From Devosia sp. (GTDB lineage: Bacteria > Pseudomonadota > Alphaproteobacteria > Rhizobiales > Devosiaceae), in NCBI RefSeq assembly GCF_014860165.1, contig NZ_JACZKG010000075.1, forward strand, positions 107,167 to 171,166: a DNA stretch of 64,000 bases, in the 5' to 3' direction. Positions 25,873 through 34,874 of this stretch are shown here, piece after piece. The translations under genes and the position numbers were made by a program. How positions within the stretch are numbered: the first letter of the stretch is position 1; each line of letters opens with the position of its first letter. Below the pieces are notes generated by a model. That model had not been told where the DNA came from and made no database searches. It worked only from the letters and a program-made list of their open reading frames with translations.

Positions 25873-27368
25873 CAGGAATCCAGCAGCTGATGCTGTTCGG
25901 TATTGGACTTTTCGAGGGCTTCGATGAGGTTGGCTTCCTCATTGAAATAGCGGGCGCGCTCGGCGAATTGCGGCTTGGTGATGCCGGTGGAGCGATGCTT
26001 GCCGACCAGCATGCCGTTCCCGTCTTCGCCCAGAATGTCGTAGAGGAAGATGTCCTGGGTGACGATGACATCGCCTTCCATGCCCAGGATCTCGGTGATG
26101 TGGGTGATGCGGCGCGAACCGTCGCGCAGGCGGGCGGCCTGGACCACAACATCGATGGAGGAGGTGATCATCTCACGGATGGTGCGGCTGGGCAGCGAGT
26201 AGCCGCCCATGGTGATCATGGATTCGAGACGGCTCAGCGCCTCGCGCGGGCTGTTGGCGTGGAGCGTGCCCATGGAGCCATCGTGGCCGGTGTTCATGGC
26301 CTGGAGTAGGTCGAAGCTTTCGGGGCCGCGGACTTCGCCGACGATGATGCGTTCTGGGCGCATACGCAGGCAGTTCTTGATGAGATCGCGCATGGTGATC
26401 TCGCCTTCGCCTTCGAGATTGGGCGGACGGGTTTCGAGACGCACCACATGCGGCTGCTGCAGCTGCAATTCGGCTGAGTCTTCGCAGGTGATGACGCGCT
26501 CGTCCTTCTCGATAAAGGCGGTGAGGCAATTGAGCAAAGTGGTCTTGCCCGAACCGGTACCGCCCGAGATCAGCACATTGGCGCGCACCCGGCCGAGGAT
26601 GCGCAGCACCTCGGCGCCTTCGGGCGAGATGGAATTGTATTTGACCAGCTGCTGGAGGGTCAGCTTGTCCTTCTTGAACTTGCGGATGGTGAGCGCGGCG
26701 CCGTCGATGGCCAGCGGCGGGGCGATGACGTTGACGCGCGAGCCGTCGGGCAGGCGGGCGTCGCAGATGGGAGAGCTTTCATCGACGCGGCGGCCGACCT
26801 GGCTGACGATGCGCTGGCAGACATTCATCAGGTGGGCATCATCACGGAAGCGCACGTTGGTGAGGCGCACCTTGCCAGCGACTTCAATGTAGCATTTCTG
26901 GGACCCGTTCACCATGATGTCGGCGATGTCGTCGCGCGCCAGCAAAGGCTCGAGCGGACCATAGCCGAGCACGTCGTTGCAGATGTCCTCGAGCAGGTCT
27001 TCCTGCTCGGAAATGGACATGATGATGGACTTGAGCGCGATGATTTCGGCGACGATGTCGCGAATTTCCTCGCGCGCCGCGTCCTGGTCCATGGTCGCGA
27101 GCTGGCTGAGATCGATGGAGTCGATCAGCGCGTTGAAGATGGCCGACTTGGTGTGGAAGTATTCCTTGTCACGCGCGGCATCGGCCGGGGCACGGACGTC
27201 GACCACATCCTCGCTACCGGCCCGCATGCGGCCAGCCATCGTATCGGTGTCGGCAGCACGGCGCGCCGGCGGCGGCGGTTCGGCGCGGGGGGCGGCACTG
27301 GGAGTCGGCCGCGGCATTTCGCCGACGCCCGGTGTATTGCCGCCAAAGGATACGCGCTTGCCAAACAT
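25872..27368 (-). CDS. cpaF: Tad pilus assembly ATPase CpaF/TadA
   Basis: A 498-residue secretion ATPase that powers Flp pilus extension. Walker A is ISGGTGSGKTTLLNCL. The Walker B/Asp-box and His region are in IIVGEVRGPESFDLLQAMNT and GHDGSMGTLHANSPREALSR. An Ala/Pro-rich N-terminal tail of ~60 residues precedes the N-domain. The start at 27368 (MFGKRVSFGGNTPG) matches the family; an open frame continues upstream without protein character. It lies 32 bp after cpaE. Confidence 0.94.
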   Translation of the reverse strand: MFGKRVSFGGNTPGVGEMPRPTPSAAPRAEPPPPARRAADTDTMAGRMRAGSEDVVDVRAPADAARDKEYFHTKSAIFNALIDSIDLSQLATMDQDAAREEIRDIVAEIIALKSIIMSISEQEDLLEDICNDVLGYGPLEPLLARDDIADIMVNGSQKCYIEVAGKVRLTNVRFRDDAHLMNVCQRIVSQVGRRVDESSPICDARLPDGSRVNVIAPPLAIDGAALTIRKFKKDKLTLQQLVKYNSISPEGAEVLRILGRVRANVLISGGTGSGKTTLLNCLTAFIEKDERVITCEDSAELQLQQPHVVRLETRPPNLEGEGEITMRDLIKNCLRMRPERIIVGEVRGPESFDLLQAMNTGHDGSMGTLHANSPREALSRLESMITMGGYSLPSRTIREMITSSIDVVVQAARLRDGSRRITHITEILGMEGDVIVTQDIFLYDILGEDGNGMLVGKHRSTGITKPQFAERARYFNEEANLIEALEKSNTEQHQLLDS

Positions 27369-27400
27369 GGTCGTCCTACCGTTCGAGAGACCGAGCCGCC

Positions 27401-28672
27401 TCAGGCCCGCTTCTTGAGGAACGAGGGCAGCTTCATCAGGCTTGATGACTTGCCCCCGGCATGTGTCGCCTGCCGCCCCGTCACATGCATGCTGATGGCG
27501 CGGTAGACGTCGTTGATCTTGTTGTTGGCAGCGACCTCGGCGATCATCTGCCCATTGTTGGCGGCGGTGCCGAACAGGGCCGCGTCGAATGGCAGCTGAC
27601 CGATGAGCTGGCATTCCACTGAACTGGCAAATTCGGCCGGGTTGATCTCCGGACGACGCGGCATGGCCACCTTGTTGAGCACCAGGCATGGCGCATTTTC
27701 GGTGGGCCGCAGAGCGCGCACCGTATCGGCCAGGTTCTTGGCATTGCGCAGGTTGGCCAGATCCGGCTCGGCGACGATCACCACCTCGTCGACAGTGGCC
27801 AGGGTCTGCCGCACCCAGGCATTCCAGGCGTGCGGGATGTCGAGCACGACCATCGGCATGGTGTTCTGGCAGAGCTCGAGCACCTGCTCGAATTCGCGCT
27901 CCTCGAAATCGTAGGTGCGGTCGAGCGTGACCGGAGCGGTCAAGAGGCTGATATGGTTGGCGGCCTTGCTCATCAGGCGGTCCAGCATGGTCTGGTCGAC
28001 CTTCTGGTTGGCCATCAGCGCGTCGGCCAGGCCGTGTGGCGGATCCTGGTTGAAGTTGAGGCCGGCCGTACCGAAAGCCAGGTCCATGTCGAGGATCAGG
28101 CTGTCCTGCCGCAGGACCGTGGCAATCGCCCAGGCCACGTTGTGGGCAACGGTCGAGCTGCCGGCGCCGCCCTTGGCAGAGACGAAACCCACAGTGCGGC
28201 CGATCGGGGCGGCGTTCTCGGAGGCGAAGAGCTCGGTGATGGCGCCAACGATCTGTTGGGCGGTGGCGGGCAGCACGATATATTCGGAAATACCCGAGCG
28301 GATCAGTTCACGATAGAGCAGCACGTCGTTGACATGGCCTAGCACCACCACGCGGGTCGAGGCGTCACAGACTTCGGCCAGTCGCTCGAGTGCGCCCGGA
28401 ATTTCATCGGGCGCCAGCAGGGTTTCGACGATGATCAGGTTGGGTGTCGGATTGGACTTGTAGGTTTCCACGGCACCGTCGATGCCGCCATTATGCGTTG
28501 TCAGGGCAACCTTGGACATGCGCCGGTCATGGATGGCGCTTTCCACCAGCTGGGCCGTCTGGGAATGCTCGCAGAAGGCCTGAATGGTGATGCGCGGGAT
28601 GAGCCGCGCGCCTGGCGCAATGTCGGCGGCGGGCTCTTCGCTCCGCTTGGGCTCTGATGACAGGAAACTCAT
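27401..28672 (-). CDS. cpaE: Tad pilus localisation protein CpaE/TadZ
   Basis: A 423-residue protein. The N-terminal ~130 residues form a receiver-like domain (NLIIVETLLAPDEIPGALE, STRVVVLGHVNDVLLYREL). A ParA/MinD-type ATPase domain follows with VGFVSAKGGAGSSTVAHNVA and LILDMDLAFGTAGLNF. The P-loop has the first Lys but Ser-Ser-Thr where GK(T/S) is usual, as is common in CpaE proteins, so ATP hydrolysis may be weak. CpaE places the pilus machine at the cell pole. It lies 26 bp after cpaC. Confidence 0.92.
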   Translation of the reverse strand: MSFLSSEPKRSEEPAADIAPGARLIPRITIQAFCEHSQTAQLVESAIHDRRMSKVALTTHNGGIDGAVETYKSNPTPNLIIVETLLAPDEIPGALERLAEVCDASTRVVVLGHVNDVLLYRELIRSGISEYIVLPATAQQIVGAITELFASENAAPIGRTVGFVSAKGGAGSSTVAHNVAWAIATVLRQDSLILDMDLAFGTAGLNFNQDPPHGLADALMANQKVDQTMLDRLMSKAANHISLLTAPVTLDRTYDFEEREFEQVLELCQNTMPMVVLDIPHAWNAWVRQTLATVDEVVIVAEPDLANLRNAKNLADTVRALRPTENAPCLVLNKVAMPRRPEINPAEFASSVECQLIGQLPFDAALFGTAANNGQMIAEVAANNKINDVYRAISMHVTGRQATHAGGKSSSLMKLPSFLKKRA

Positions 28673-28698
28673 GAAACGAAAACTCCTTGACGCTGGCC

Positions 28699-30120
28699 TC
28701 AGTCGAGGACGAAGCCGACCGAACCGCTGAAGGTGCCACGCATCTCGCCGCTACTGCCGACCCCGTACATGGTCTCCAGCTTGCCCAGGAATATGGCCTC
28801 GGCATCGCTGGCCACCGCCGTACGGTCGGTGGGCACCGGAATGGAATTGGCGGGGCTGGGGGCGACCAGATAGGGGGTGACCAGGATCACCAGCTCGGTC
28901 TGTTCGGTCTGGAAATCCCGCGAGCGGAACAGCGCGCCCAGGATCGGGATATCGCCAAGCCAGGGGAACTGCTCGATCTGCTGGGTGGACTTTTCTTCCA
29001 GCAGGCCGCCGATCGCGAGCGTGGTGCCGCCAGGCAGCTCGACCGACGTACTGGCCTCGCGCTTGGTGATCGAGAAGTCGGCCTGGGGCTCCGATACAGA
29101 AGTCTGCACCTTGAGCGCGATGATGCCGTTGGACTTGACCACCGGGGTGAAGGCCAGCTCGACGCCATAGGGTTTGAACAAGACCGTGCGGGTGGTGCCG
29201 CCATTATCGTTTGGTTCGAAGACGTAGTAGGGCATTTCGCCGCCAGCCAGGAACTTGGCCTCCTCGCCCGAGATCGCGGTCAGGGTCGGTTGCGCCAGAA
29301 TGCGCAGAGCGCCGTTCTGCTCGAGCGCGCGGATGCCCGCGGTGACATTGTTGCCAGTAGCCGATCCGAACCGCGCATCGGCCCCGTGCGGAATATCGCC
29401 GTCGATCATCACGTTGGCGATGTTGAAGACATTGGAAATGCCCACGGTGAAGGCGGCGCCCAGATTGATGCCGAACTGCTTGGCGACGTCGCGCTTGACC
29501 TCGGACACGGTGACCTGGAGCATCACCTGCTGGGAGCCCGCCACATCAAGGATATTAGCCACGTTACCCGGATCGCCCGCGAACTGGACAGCCACTTCGG
29601 TGGCCCGTTCCCGGTCTTCGCCCGACAAGACGTTGCCGGTCAGCACGACACGATTGACCCCGCCACCCAGGGTGACCGATTCAACGCGGATGTTGGAACC
29701 GGGCAGAATGCGGGCAAGGGCAATCTGCAGCGCATTGCCGACCTGAGACGGTTCTTCAATGACCTGCACGTCGAGCACGGCAATGGTCTGGCCGCGGTCA
29801 TCAAGGAAGAAGATGTTGGTGTCGCCACCCGTGATGCCCTGAATGATGGCCCGCGTACGGGTTCGCATGATTGCCGCGGCGACCGTCGGCTGCGAAACGA
29901 TGACTTCGGCGGCGCCGGCCGGCAGGTCGACCAGGGCCGTCTTGTTGATCTCGATCTCGAACTTGCGCGTGGCGCCATAGGCTGCCGGCGTAATGGTGAC
30001 ATGGGTTTCCTCGGCCAGCACGACGGGCACGCCCGCCGATGCCAGCAAACCGATGGCCAGCAGCGGCGCAATGAGAAGACCGGCGGTCCGGCGGCTGAAC
30101 TTGGTGAACTGATTGATCAT
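28699..30120 (-). CDS. cpaC: Flp pilus outer-membrane secretin CpaC/RcpA
   Basis: A 473-residue secretin. The start at 30120 (MINQFTKFSRR) is chosen because GCGGAG lies six bases before it. A signal peptide ends near VVLAEE. The pilus-N domain covers residues ~40-110 and a BON-like segment follows (NRVVLTGNVLSGEDRERATE). The secretin domain has VMLQVTVSEVKRDVAKQFGI and FPWLGDIPILGALFRSRDFQ with ELVILVTPYLV. It forms the outer-membrane pore for the pilus. Confidence 0.94.
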   Translation of the reverse strand: MINQFTKFSRRTAGLLIAPLLAIGLLASAGVPVVLAEETHVTITPAAYGATRKFEIEINKTALVDLPAGAAEVIVSQPTVAAAIMRTRTRAIIQGITGGDTNIFFLDDRGQTIAVLDVQVIEEPSQVGNALQIALARILPGSNIRVESVTLGGGVNRVVLTGNVLSGEDRERATEVAVQFAGDPGNVANILDVAGSQQVMLQVTVSEVKRDVAKQFGINLGAAFTVGISNVFNIANVMIDGDIPHGADARFGSATGNNVTAGIRALEQNGALRILAQPTLTAISGEEAKFLAGGEMPYYVFEPNDNGGTTRTVLFKPYGVELAFTPVVKSNGIIALKVQTSVSEPQADFSITKREASTSVELPGGTTLAIGGLLEEKSTQQIEQFPWLGDIPILGALFRSRDFQTEQTELVILVTPYLVAPSPANSIPVPTDRTAVASDAEAIFLGKLETMYGVGSSGEMRGTFSGSVGFVLD

Positions 30121-30134
30121 GATCATCTCCGCCC

Positions 30135-31019
30135 CTACTGGGGCACCACCTGGGGTTCGACGGATGTGCCGGATTCGGGGGCCATCTGATGGCCGGCCAG
30201 CTCTGGATTGGTGCCCGTGAGGACCGACTGTTCCTTGCCGAAGCGGATCAGCCGCACGGCCTGGTTGGAACTGGTGGCCTCGGCGACTGTGTTGTTGTTG
30301 AAATCGACGACGGACCGCAGAGCCAGCGAGAGCTGTCCCAGGGTGGAGGCGTTGATGAGGGTTTCGGCCTGCCCCGGCGTGAGTTCGAGCGTGGCGATGG
30401 CCGCATTGTCAAAGGTGACCGGGGTGGGCGCGGGTGAATTGGGATCCTCCTGGCCGCCGGTCGCCCCCATTTCGCCCAGGCGCGCACCGATGGCGAGGAC
30501 TCGGACATTGGACAGGATGACCTCGGACTGCTGGCCCGACTGGGTCTGCGTGGTCAGCAGCACATCGACATGGTCGTTGGGGACGACGAAGCCGCCCGCG
30601 CTGGACACGGCGGAGACGCCAACCGACACGCCGCGCATGCCCTCGGCGAGCACGGCGGACAGGTAGCCCTGGTCGGCACGCACCAGTTTGGCTTCGCGGA
30701 TCGGTTCGCCGGGGAAGAATTCGAAACGCGCCACGGCGCCCGTCAGATCGACCGGAGCCTCGGGCATGGCGGAGATCGTGACATATTCCGGGCGAACGGC
30801 GCCCTCAGGCCAATCCTGCCATTCAAGCGATGCCACGCTTAGCCGCTCGCCGACGCCGATCGGGGTCTTGGCGACGAGAATCTGGGTCTTGGCTTCCTGG
30901 ACCAGCTCGGTCTGTACGACCTGCTGGGGTGCCGGACGACCACCGCGCGTGACCAGAAATGCCGCCAGGCCGCCAGCGACGAGCGCCACGAGCAACAAGA
31001 TGATACGGGCCGGCTTCAT
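30135..31019 (-). CDS. cpaB: Flp pilus assembly protein CpaB/RcpC
   Basis: A 294-residue protein with an N-terminal membrane anchor (IILLLVALVAGGLAAFLVTR). It has an SAF domain near residues 48-110 (AKTPIGVGERLSVASLEWQD) and a second conserved block (VPNDHVDVLLTTQTQSGQQ). CpaB sits in the periplasm and helps the secretin work. The gene is 14 bp before cpaC. A 205-bp gap separates it from cpaA, so a second promoter here is possible. Confidence 0.93.
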   Translation of the reverse strand: MKPARIILLLVALVAGGLAAFLVTRGGRPAPQQVVQTELVQEAKTQILVAKTPIGVGERLSVASLEWQDWPEGAVRPEYVTISAMPEAPVDLTGAVARFEFFPGEPIREAKLVRADQGYLSAVLAEGMRGVSVGVSAVSSAGGFVVPNDHVDVLLTTQTQSGQQSEVILSNVRVLAIGARLGEMGATGGQEDPNSPAPTPVTFDNAAIATLELTPGQAETLINASTLGQLSLALRSVVDFNNNTVAEATSSNQAVRLIRFGKEQSVLTGTNPELAGHQMAPESGTSVEPQVVPQ

Positions 31020-31121
31020 GACTCACTCCGGTTGCACGCGGGCGCAATTGGCCCAGTTCCACCGGTTGAACTGTGGACGCAAAGGGTCAAAGTTTGGTTA
31101 ACCGGAGCTTTGCGGATGCGG

Positions 31122-31136
31122 TTAACAATATGTAAA
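31122..31136 (-). promoter_or_regulatory. possible CtrA-like site upstream of cpaB
   Basis: Read on the minus strand the sequence is TTTA-CATATTG-TTAA(C), one base from the CtrA consensus TTAA-N7-TTAA. It lies about 100 bases before the cpaB start in an AT-rich part of the cpaA-cpaB gap. Chance occurrence cannot be excluded. Confidence 0.25.
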
Positions 31137-31224
31137 TTTTAGCTTTTTGCGACAGAAGCAGCAAAACCGGCTGTTGGGCGCGGCTTACTGGGCCAGTCGG
31201 AGAACATTACTTGCGCCAGCCTGA

Positions 31225-31725
31225 TCAGGCGGCAAGACGCTCGAAGATGATGGAATTGGAATAGGTGAGCATGCCCGCCATGGCCAATGCAATGCCATAG
31301 GGCACGCCGCTCTTGCGATCGTGCAGGCGCTCGAGCCAGCGGTAGCGGGCCAGGAACGGCGTCAGCGGCAGGCGGCGCAGGACGAGGATGGCCAGGGTCA
31401 GCACGCCGCCCAGCAGCGCGGCATAGACCAGATAGGGCAAGGTCAATCCGAAACCCAGCCACAGGGTGGTCGCCGCTGCCAGCTTGGCGTCGCCGCCGCC
31501 GATAACGCGCAGGGCGAAGAGGGCGAAACCGGCGGCGAGCACCACCAGCGCGCAAGCCACATGCAGAGCAAACTGCTGCAGGGGCAAATTGATGGTTATG
31601 GCCACCACGAAAAAGCTGGCGACCAGGAACAGGACGAGCTTGTTCGATATCCGCATGGTCAGCAGGTCAGATGAGGCCGCGAGCGCCATCGCGGCCGGAA
31701 ACAGCAGCAATGCGATCGTGGACAT
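31225..31725 (-). CDS. cpaA: prepilin peptidase CpaA/TadV
   Basis: A 166-residue integral membrane aspartyl protease that processes Flp prepilin. The catalytic Asp is in LRVIGGGDAKLAAA (GxGD motif); the first Asp is in SSDLLTMRISNKL. About five hydrophobic segments are present. It lies between flp and cpaB and is preceded on the transcript by a stem-loop, so it is probably expressed at a lower level than the pilin. Confidence 0.92.
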   Translation of the reverse strand: MSTIALLLFPAAMALAASSDLLTMRISNKLVLFLVASFFVVAITINLPLQQFALHVACALVVLAAGFALFALRVIGGGDAKLAAATTLWLGFGLTLPYLVYAALLGGVLTLAILVLRRLPLTPFLARYRWLERLHDRKSGVPYGIALAMAGMLTYSNSIIFERLAA

Positions 31726-31801
31726 CTTCTTTCCTCCCTAGTGGCACGAAACCTCGATGGGACATCCTGCCAGTGCGCCGTTAAGAAAGCTCAAATGGAA
31801 A

Positions 31802-31825
31802 GGGAGGAGCGCATGCGCCCCTCCC
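31802..31825 (-). terminator. stem-loop between flp and cpaA
   Basis: GGGAGGAGCGC and GCGCCCCTCCC form an 11-bp stem with one mismatch, 30 bases after the flp stop. There is no T tract on the minus strand, so it looks more like an attenuator or 3' mRNA stabiliser that lets pilin be made in excess over the downstream assembly genes. Confidence 0.5.
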
Positions 31826-31855
31826 CCCAAACTTTCGCTGTCGGCTTGTGCCGGC

Positions 31856-32029
31856 TTACGGCACGTCGACGTCGAGCTGGCCGGCGATGTCGTTGAACAG
31901 GGTGCCCAGATTGGTACCCAGTGTCGTTGCGGCAAGGATGATACCGACAGAGATCAGAGCGGCGATAAGGCCGTATTCAATAGCGGTCGCGCCAGACTCG
32001 TCCTGCGCGAAACGTGCGAAGATGTTCAT
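31856..32029 (-). CDS. flp: Flp family type IVb pilin
   Basis: A 57-residue pilin, the structural subunit of the Tad pilus. It reads MNIFARFAQDESGATAIEYG then LIAALISVGIILAATTLG. Processing should occur after the Gly in ESG-ATAIEYG, with the conserved Glu-Tyr pair five and six residues into the mature chain. A single hydrophobic helix follows. GGAG (32037-32040) precedes the ATG by seven bases. It is the first gene of the minus-strand tad operon, with a 387-bp AT-rich region upstream. Confidence 0.93.
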   Translation of the reverse strand: MNIFARFAQDESGATAIEYGLIAALISVGIILAATTLGTNLGTLFNDIAGQLDVDVP

Positions 32030-32416
32030 TCCCAGGCTCCATTTTTACGTCATCAAGGACGTCATCGTTCGACACGTAAATCATCGAACACGCCGGACCC
32101 TAGCCGCCAGTTCTTGAAATTGCGTTAATTGAGCAATGCATCTCACGATCCGTAAGCGCTGATTTCCTATCGTAATCAGAGAGTTAACAGAGAATATTGT
32201 ATCTTACCTATGCAGTTTGATGTGAGTTTTACTATGCGGTTTGCAGACGATATTTCATAAATTGCCAGATGTTCCTACGTGGCTCCTTGTTTGTTCTATT
32301 CTCCGCCATATGTTCATGCGTCATTTCCAGGGTTGCTTTCGGACGGGCATTTGCCAAAAATAAACCATTCTGGCGGAAAGTGACTGCATCGAGTATCAGT
32401 CCGCCGGAACCGCCCC
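32030..32416. promoter_or_regulatory. divergent promoter region of the Tad locus
   Basis: A 387-bp gene-free region between flp (minus) and the CpaC-N-like gene (plus). It is much more AT-rich than its surroundings, especially 32110-32360, as expected for strong regulated promoters. A TAAT-N7-TTAAC stretch near 32173-32188 resembles a degraded CtrA site. Two imperfect copies of TATGC(A/G)GTTTG lie near 32211 and 32233. No exact promoter can be assigned. Confidence 0.5.
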
Positions 32417-32872
32417 ATGCGCCCCATGCTTGCTGCCGCCTTCGCACTCTGCCTGTCGCTGGCAACAGGTTTCGCCACGGCGCCCGCCATCGCTGCCGAT
32501 GGCGCGCCGATCAATGTCAACGTCAACATGGCGCGCATCCTGCGCATCAATGCCGCCGCGGCAACCGTGATCGTGGGCAATCCGGGCGTGGCCGACGTCA
32601 CCATCCAGGATCCGCAGACGCTGATCCTGACCGGCAAAAGTTTCGGGCAGACCAACCTGATCGTGCTCGACAGCGCGGGCAATCCCATCGCGGACACGCT
32701 GATCGAAGTCGTGCAAATGCAGGCCGGGGTGGTGACTGTTTACCAGGGCCAGGCGCGCACCAGCCTGGCCTGCGCGCCAGTTTGCCAATCGGTGGTGATG
32801 ATGGGCGATGACACCAATTTCTCGTCCCAGGCCATCGCCTCGTCGCAACTGGTGCAGCAGCTCGCCAACTGA
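32417..32872 (+). CDS. pilus assembly protein N-terminal domain protein (CpaC-N-like)
   Basis: A 151-residue exported protein: a signal peptide (residues 1-27, ending PAIAA), then one pilus-N domain (NVNMARILRINAAAATVIVG, NPGVADVTIQDPQTLILTGK). This domain aligns with the N-terminal domain of the CpaC secretin in the same locus, but the secretin barrel is absent. A CAPVC segment near the C-terminus could form a disulfide. It is probably a periplasmic partner of the secretin. It is first in a plus-strand unit with two TadE-like genes. Confidence 0.85.
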   Translation: MRPMLAAAFALCLSLATGFATAPAIAADGAPINVNVNMARILRINAAAATVIVGNPGVADVTIQDPQTLILTGKSFGQTNLIVLDSAGNPIADTLIEVVQMQAGVVTVYQGQARTSLACAPVCQSVVMMGDDTNFSSQAIASSQLVQQLAN

Positions 32873-32985
32873 TCTTCATTTTCGGTTAACCGTCGCCGCA
32901 GTCGCGGTCTCCATGACAATCCATCCTAACCTTCGGTTATCCATGGCAGGCTAGGGTCGGCCGGTCGCAAACCGGACGCGGATTC

Positions 32986-33594
32986 ATGGCTGGTCGACCC
33001 GCATCGCCGATAGTTCAACCGCCGCTTCGGTGGCGGCGCGGCTTTGCGCGTGACGAAAGCGGCGTGACGGCCATCGAGTTCGGCCTGCTCGCTTTGCCCT
33101 TCTTTTCCATCCTCGGTGCCATCCTCGAAACCTCCCTGGTCTTCCTGTCGGGGCAGGTTCTCGAAAGCGCCGTGCAGGATGCCAGCCGATTGATCCGCAC
33201 AGGACAGGCGCAGGAAGCGTCGGTAACCGCAGACGGTTTCAAGACCCTGGTCTGCGACCGGGTCTTCGGGCTCATCCGCAACTGCGAGGGCCTGCATATC
33301 GAAGTGGACGTGATCGACGCGTTCAGCGAGGTCGATGTGTCGGCCCCTGTCAACTGGTCCTGCGCCGCACCGGGCCCCGGGCAAACCGAGGCCGAGGCGA
33401 GCGCCGCCTGCGCCGACTGGACCCGGCCGGAAAGCTACACGCCCGGCAATGGCTCGAGCATCGTCATGGTGCAGGTCTACTACAAGTGGCCGGTGATCGT
33501 ACCTTTCGGCGGTCTGGGCCTCTCCAATCTGCCGGACGGAAAACGCGTCATGGGCGCGGCAACCGTGTTCCGCAACGAGCCGTTTACATCGTGA
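32986..33594 (+). CDS. TadE/TadG-like minor pilin
   Basis: A 202-residue protein with a type IV-like N-terminus: RDESGVTAIEFGLLALPFFS, a Gly-x4-Glu motif with a hydrophobic helix. This is the TadE hallmark processed by the prepilin peptidase. The ~145 residues that follow are extracytoplasmic and carry two Cys pairs (CDRVFGLIRNC; CAAPG with CADW). It is likely a minor pilin or initiation factor for the Flp pilus. Its stop overlaps the next gene start (GTGA). Confidence 0.87.
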   Translation: MAGRPASPIVQPPLRWRRGFARDESGVTAIEFGLLALPFFSILGAILETSLVFLSGQVLESAVQDASRLIRTGQAQEASVTADGFKTLVCDRVFGLIRNCEGLHIEVDVIDAFSEVDVSAPVNWSCAAPGPGQTEAEASAACADWTRPESYTPGNGSSIVMVQVYYKWPVIVPFGGLGLSNLPDGKRVMGAATVFRNEPFTS

Positions 33595-34160
33595 GGGCGC
33601 TGCGTCGATTGCTGGCCGATATGCGCCGGCTGCGGCTCGCCGAAGCCGGCACAGCGGCGGTAGAGTTCGCCCTGGTTCTGCCGATCATGCTGATGCTCTA
33701 TATCGGCTTTGTCGAAGTCAGCGCGCTGATCTCGGTGGATCGCAAGCTGCAATCGGCTGCTGGCGCGCTGGGCGACCTGGTGGCGCGCTCCGATACGACG
33801 ATTGCCGCCGCCACACTCACCGACTATTTCCAGGCGGCGGGCGGCATCATGACGCCCCATCCCACCGATGACCTGCGCCAGGTGGTCACGCAGGTGGAGG
33901 TTCGAGCCGACGGGTCCACCAGCGTCAGGTGGTCGCGCCAATATGTCGACGGCGCCTATGGCGTGGGCCCGCATGCCGTCGATTCCAGCTTCGTCCTGCC
34001 CACGGCGATGCGGGACATCGCCAGGGGTAAGTTCGTCATCGTTGCCGAGGGCTACTACGACTACCCGCCGCTCTACGGCTTTGCCTTCGACCAGACGATC
34101 AACCTGTACCGCGAAAACTTCTTCATGCCCCGCTTTGGCGGCAGCATCACGCTCAACTAG
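33591..34160 (+). CDS. TadE-like minor pilin
   Basis: A 189-residue protein with EAGTAAVEFALVLPIMLMLY, the second TadE-type pseudopilin helix of the locus, followed by an extracytoplasmic domain (LVARSDTTIAAATLTDYFQA). GTG 33591 is chosen because it overlaps the previous stop as GTGA and places the pilin helix ~25 residues from the start; the longer open frame is antisense-like. It probably pairs with the preceding TadE-like protein. Confidence 0.87.
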   Translation: MRALRRLLADMRRLRLAEAGTAAVEFALVLPIMLMLYIGFVEVSALISVDRKLQSAAGALGDLVARSDTTIAAATLTDYFQAAGGIMTPHPTDDLRQVVTQVEVRADGSTSVRWSRQYVDGAYGVGPHAVDSSFVLPTAMRDIARGKFVIVAEGYYDYPPLYGFAFDQTINLYRENFFMPRFGGSITLN

Positions 34161-34227
34161 GGCCGCTTGCGCGGACCAACCGCCCATGCCACAAGCCGGG
34201 ATCCCTCTCCTGTCCGGCGGTATGCTC

Positions 34228-34848
34228 ATGAACGATACGCTTGTTCCCGTGTTCGACCTTGGCGGCGTGTTCGTCGACTGGAACCCGATGTACCTGTTCC
34301 GCAAGCTCTTCGAGACCGAAGAGGACGCGCATTGGTTTCACCAGAACATCTGCACGCTGGACTGGAACCTGGAATTCGACGCCGGCGAAATCTACTCCGA
34401 AGGCGCGGCCAAGCTGATCACCCGCTTTCCCAAATACTGGCGGGAAATCCAGGCCTATGACCTGCGCTGGAAGGAAACGCTGGGCGGCTTCATCCAGGGC
34501 ACGATCGATATCCATGACGAACTGATCGAGCAGGACATCCCCACCTTTGCCATCACCAACTTCTCCTGGGAGAAGTGGGTGAGCTGCCTGGGCGAATGGC
34601 CGTTTCTGGAAAAATTCGATGGCGTGATCGTCTCGGGCCTCGAAGGCCTGGTGAAACCCGATCCGCGGCTCTATCGCGTGTTCTGCGAGCGCTACAGCCT
34701 GGCGCCCGACAATTGCGTGTTCATCGACGACAGCGAACCCAATATCATTTCGGCCCGCAAATTCGGCATGCACGGCGTCCATTTCAAGGATCCGGCGATG
34801 CTGCGCAAAGAGCTGATCGCCCTGGGCCTGCCGCTCAAGGCGAAGTAG
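34228..34848 (+). CDS. HAD-IA family hydrolase
   Basis: A 206-residue haloacid-dehalogenase superfamily phosphatase. The nucleophile motif is VFDLGGVFVDWNP. The second Asp of the usual DxD is Gly, as in the YihX-like group. Motif II is in FAITNFSWEKW, and motifs III and IV are in GLVKPDPRLY and CVFIDDSEPNI. ATG 34228 follows GGCGG at seven bases; ATG 34222 is an alternative. It is 67 bp after the TadE-like gene, but the role is probably unrelated. Substrate unknown. Confidence 0.88.
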   Translation: MNDTLVPVFDLGGVFVDWNPMYLFRKLFETEEDAHWFHQNICTLDWNLEFDAGEIYSEGAAKLITRFPKYWREIQAYDLRWKETLGGFIQGTIDIHDELIEQDIPTFAITNFSWEKWVSCLGEWPFLEKFDGVIVSGLEGLVKPDPRLYRVFCERYSLAPDNCVFIDDSEPNIISARKFGMHGVHFKDPAMLRKELIALGLPLKAK

Positions 34849-34874
34849 GCATTATTAGCCGGCAGAATACACCC

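Noticed and set aside
24274..25890. 538-codon frame antisense to tadC and tadB
   Set aside because: It spans two real genes on the other strand and is an Asp/His/Gln-rich shadow.
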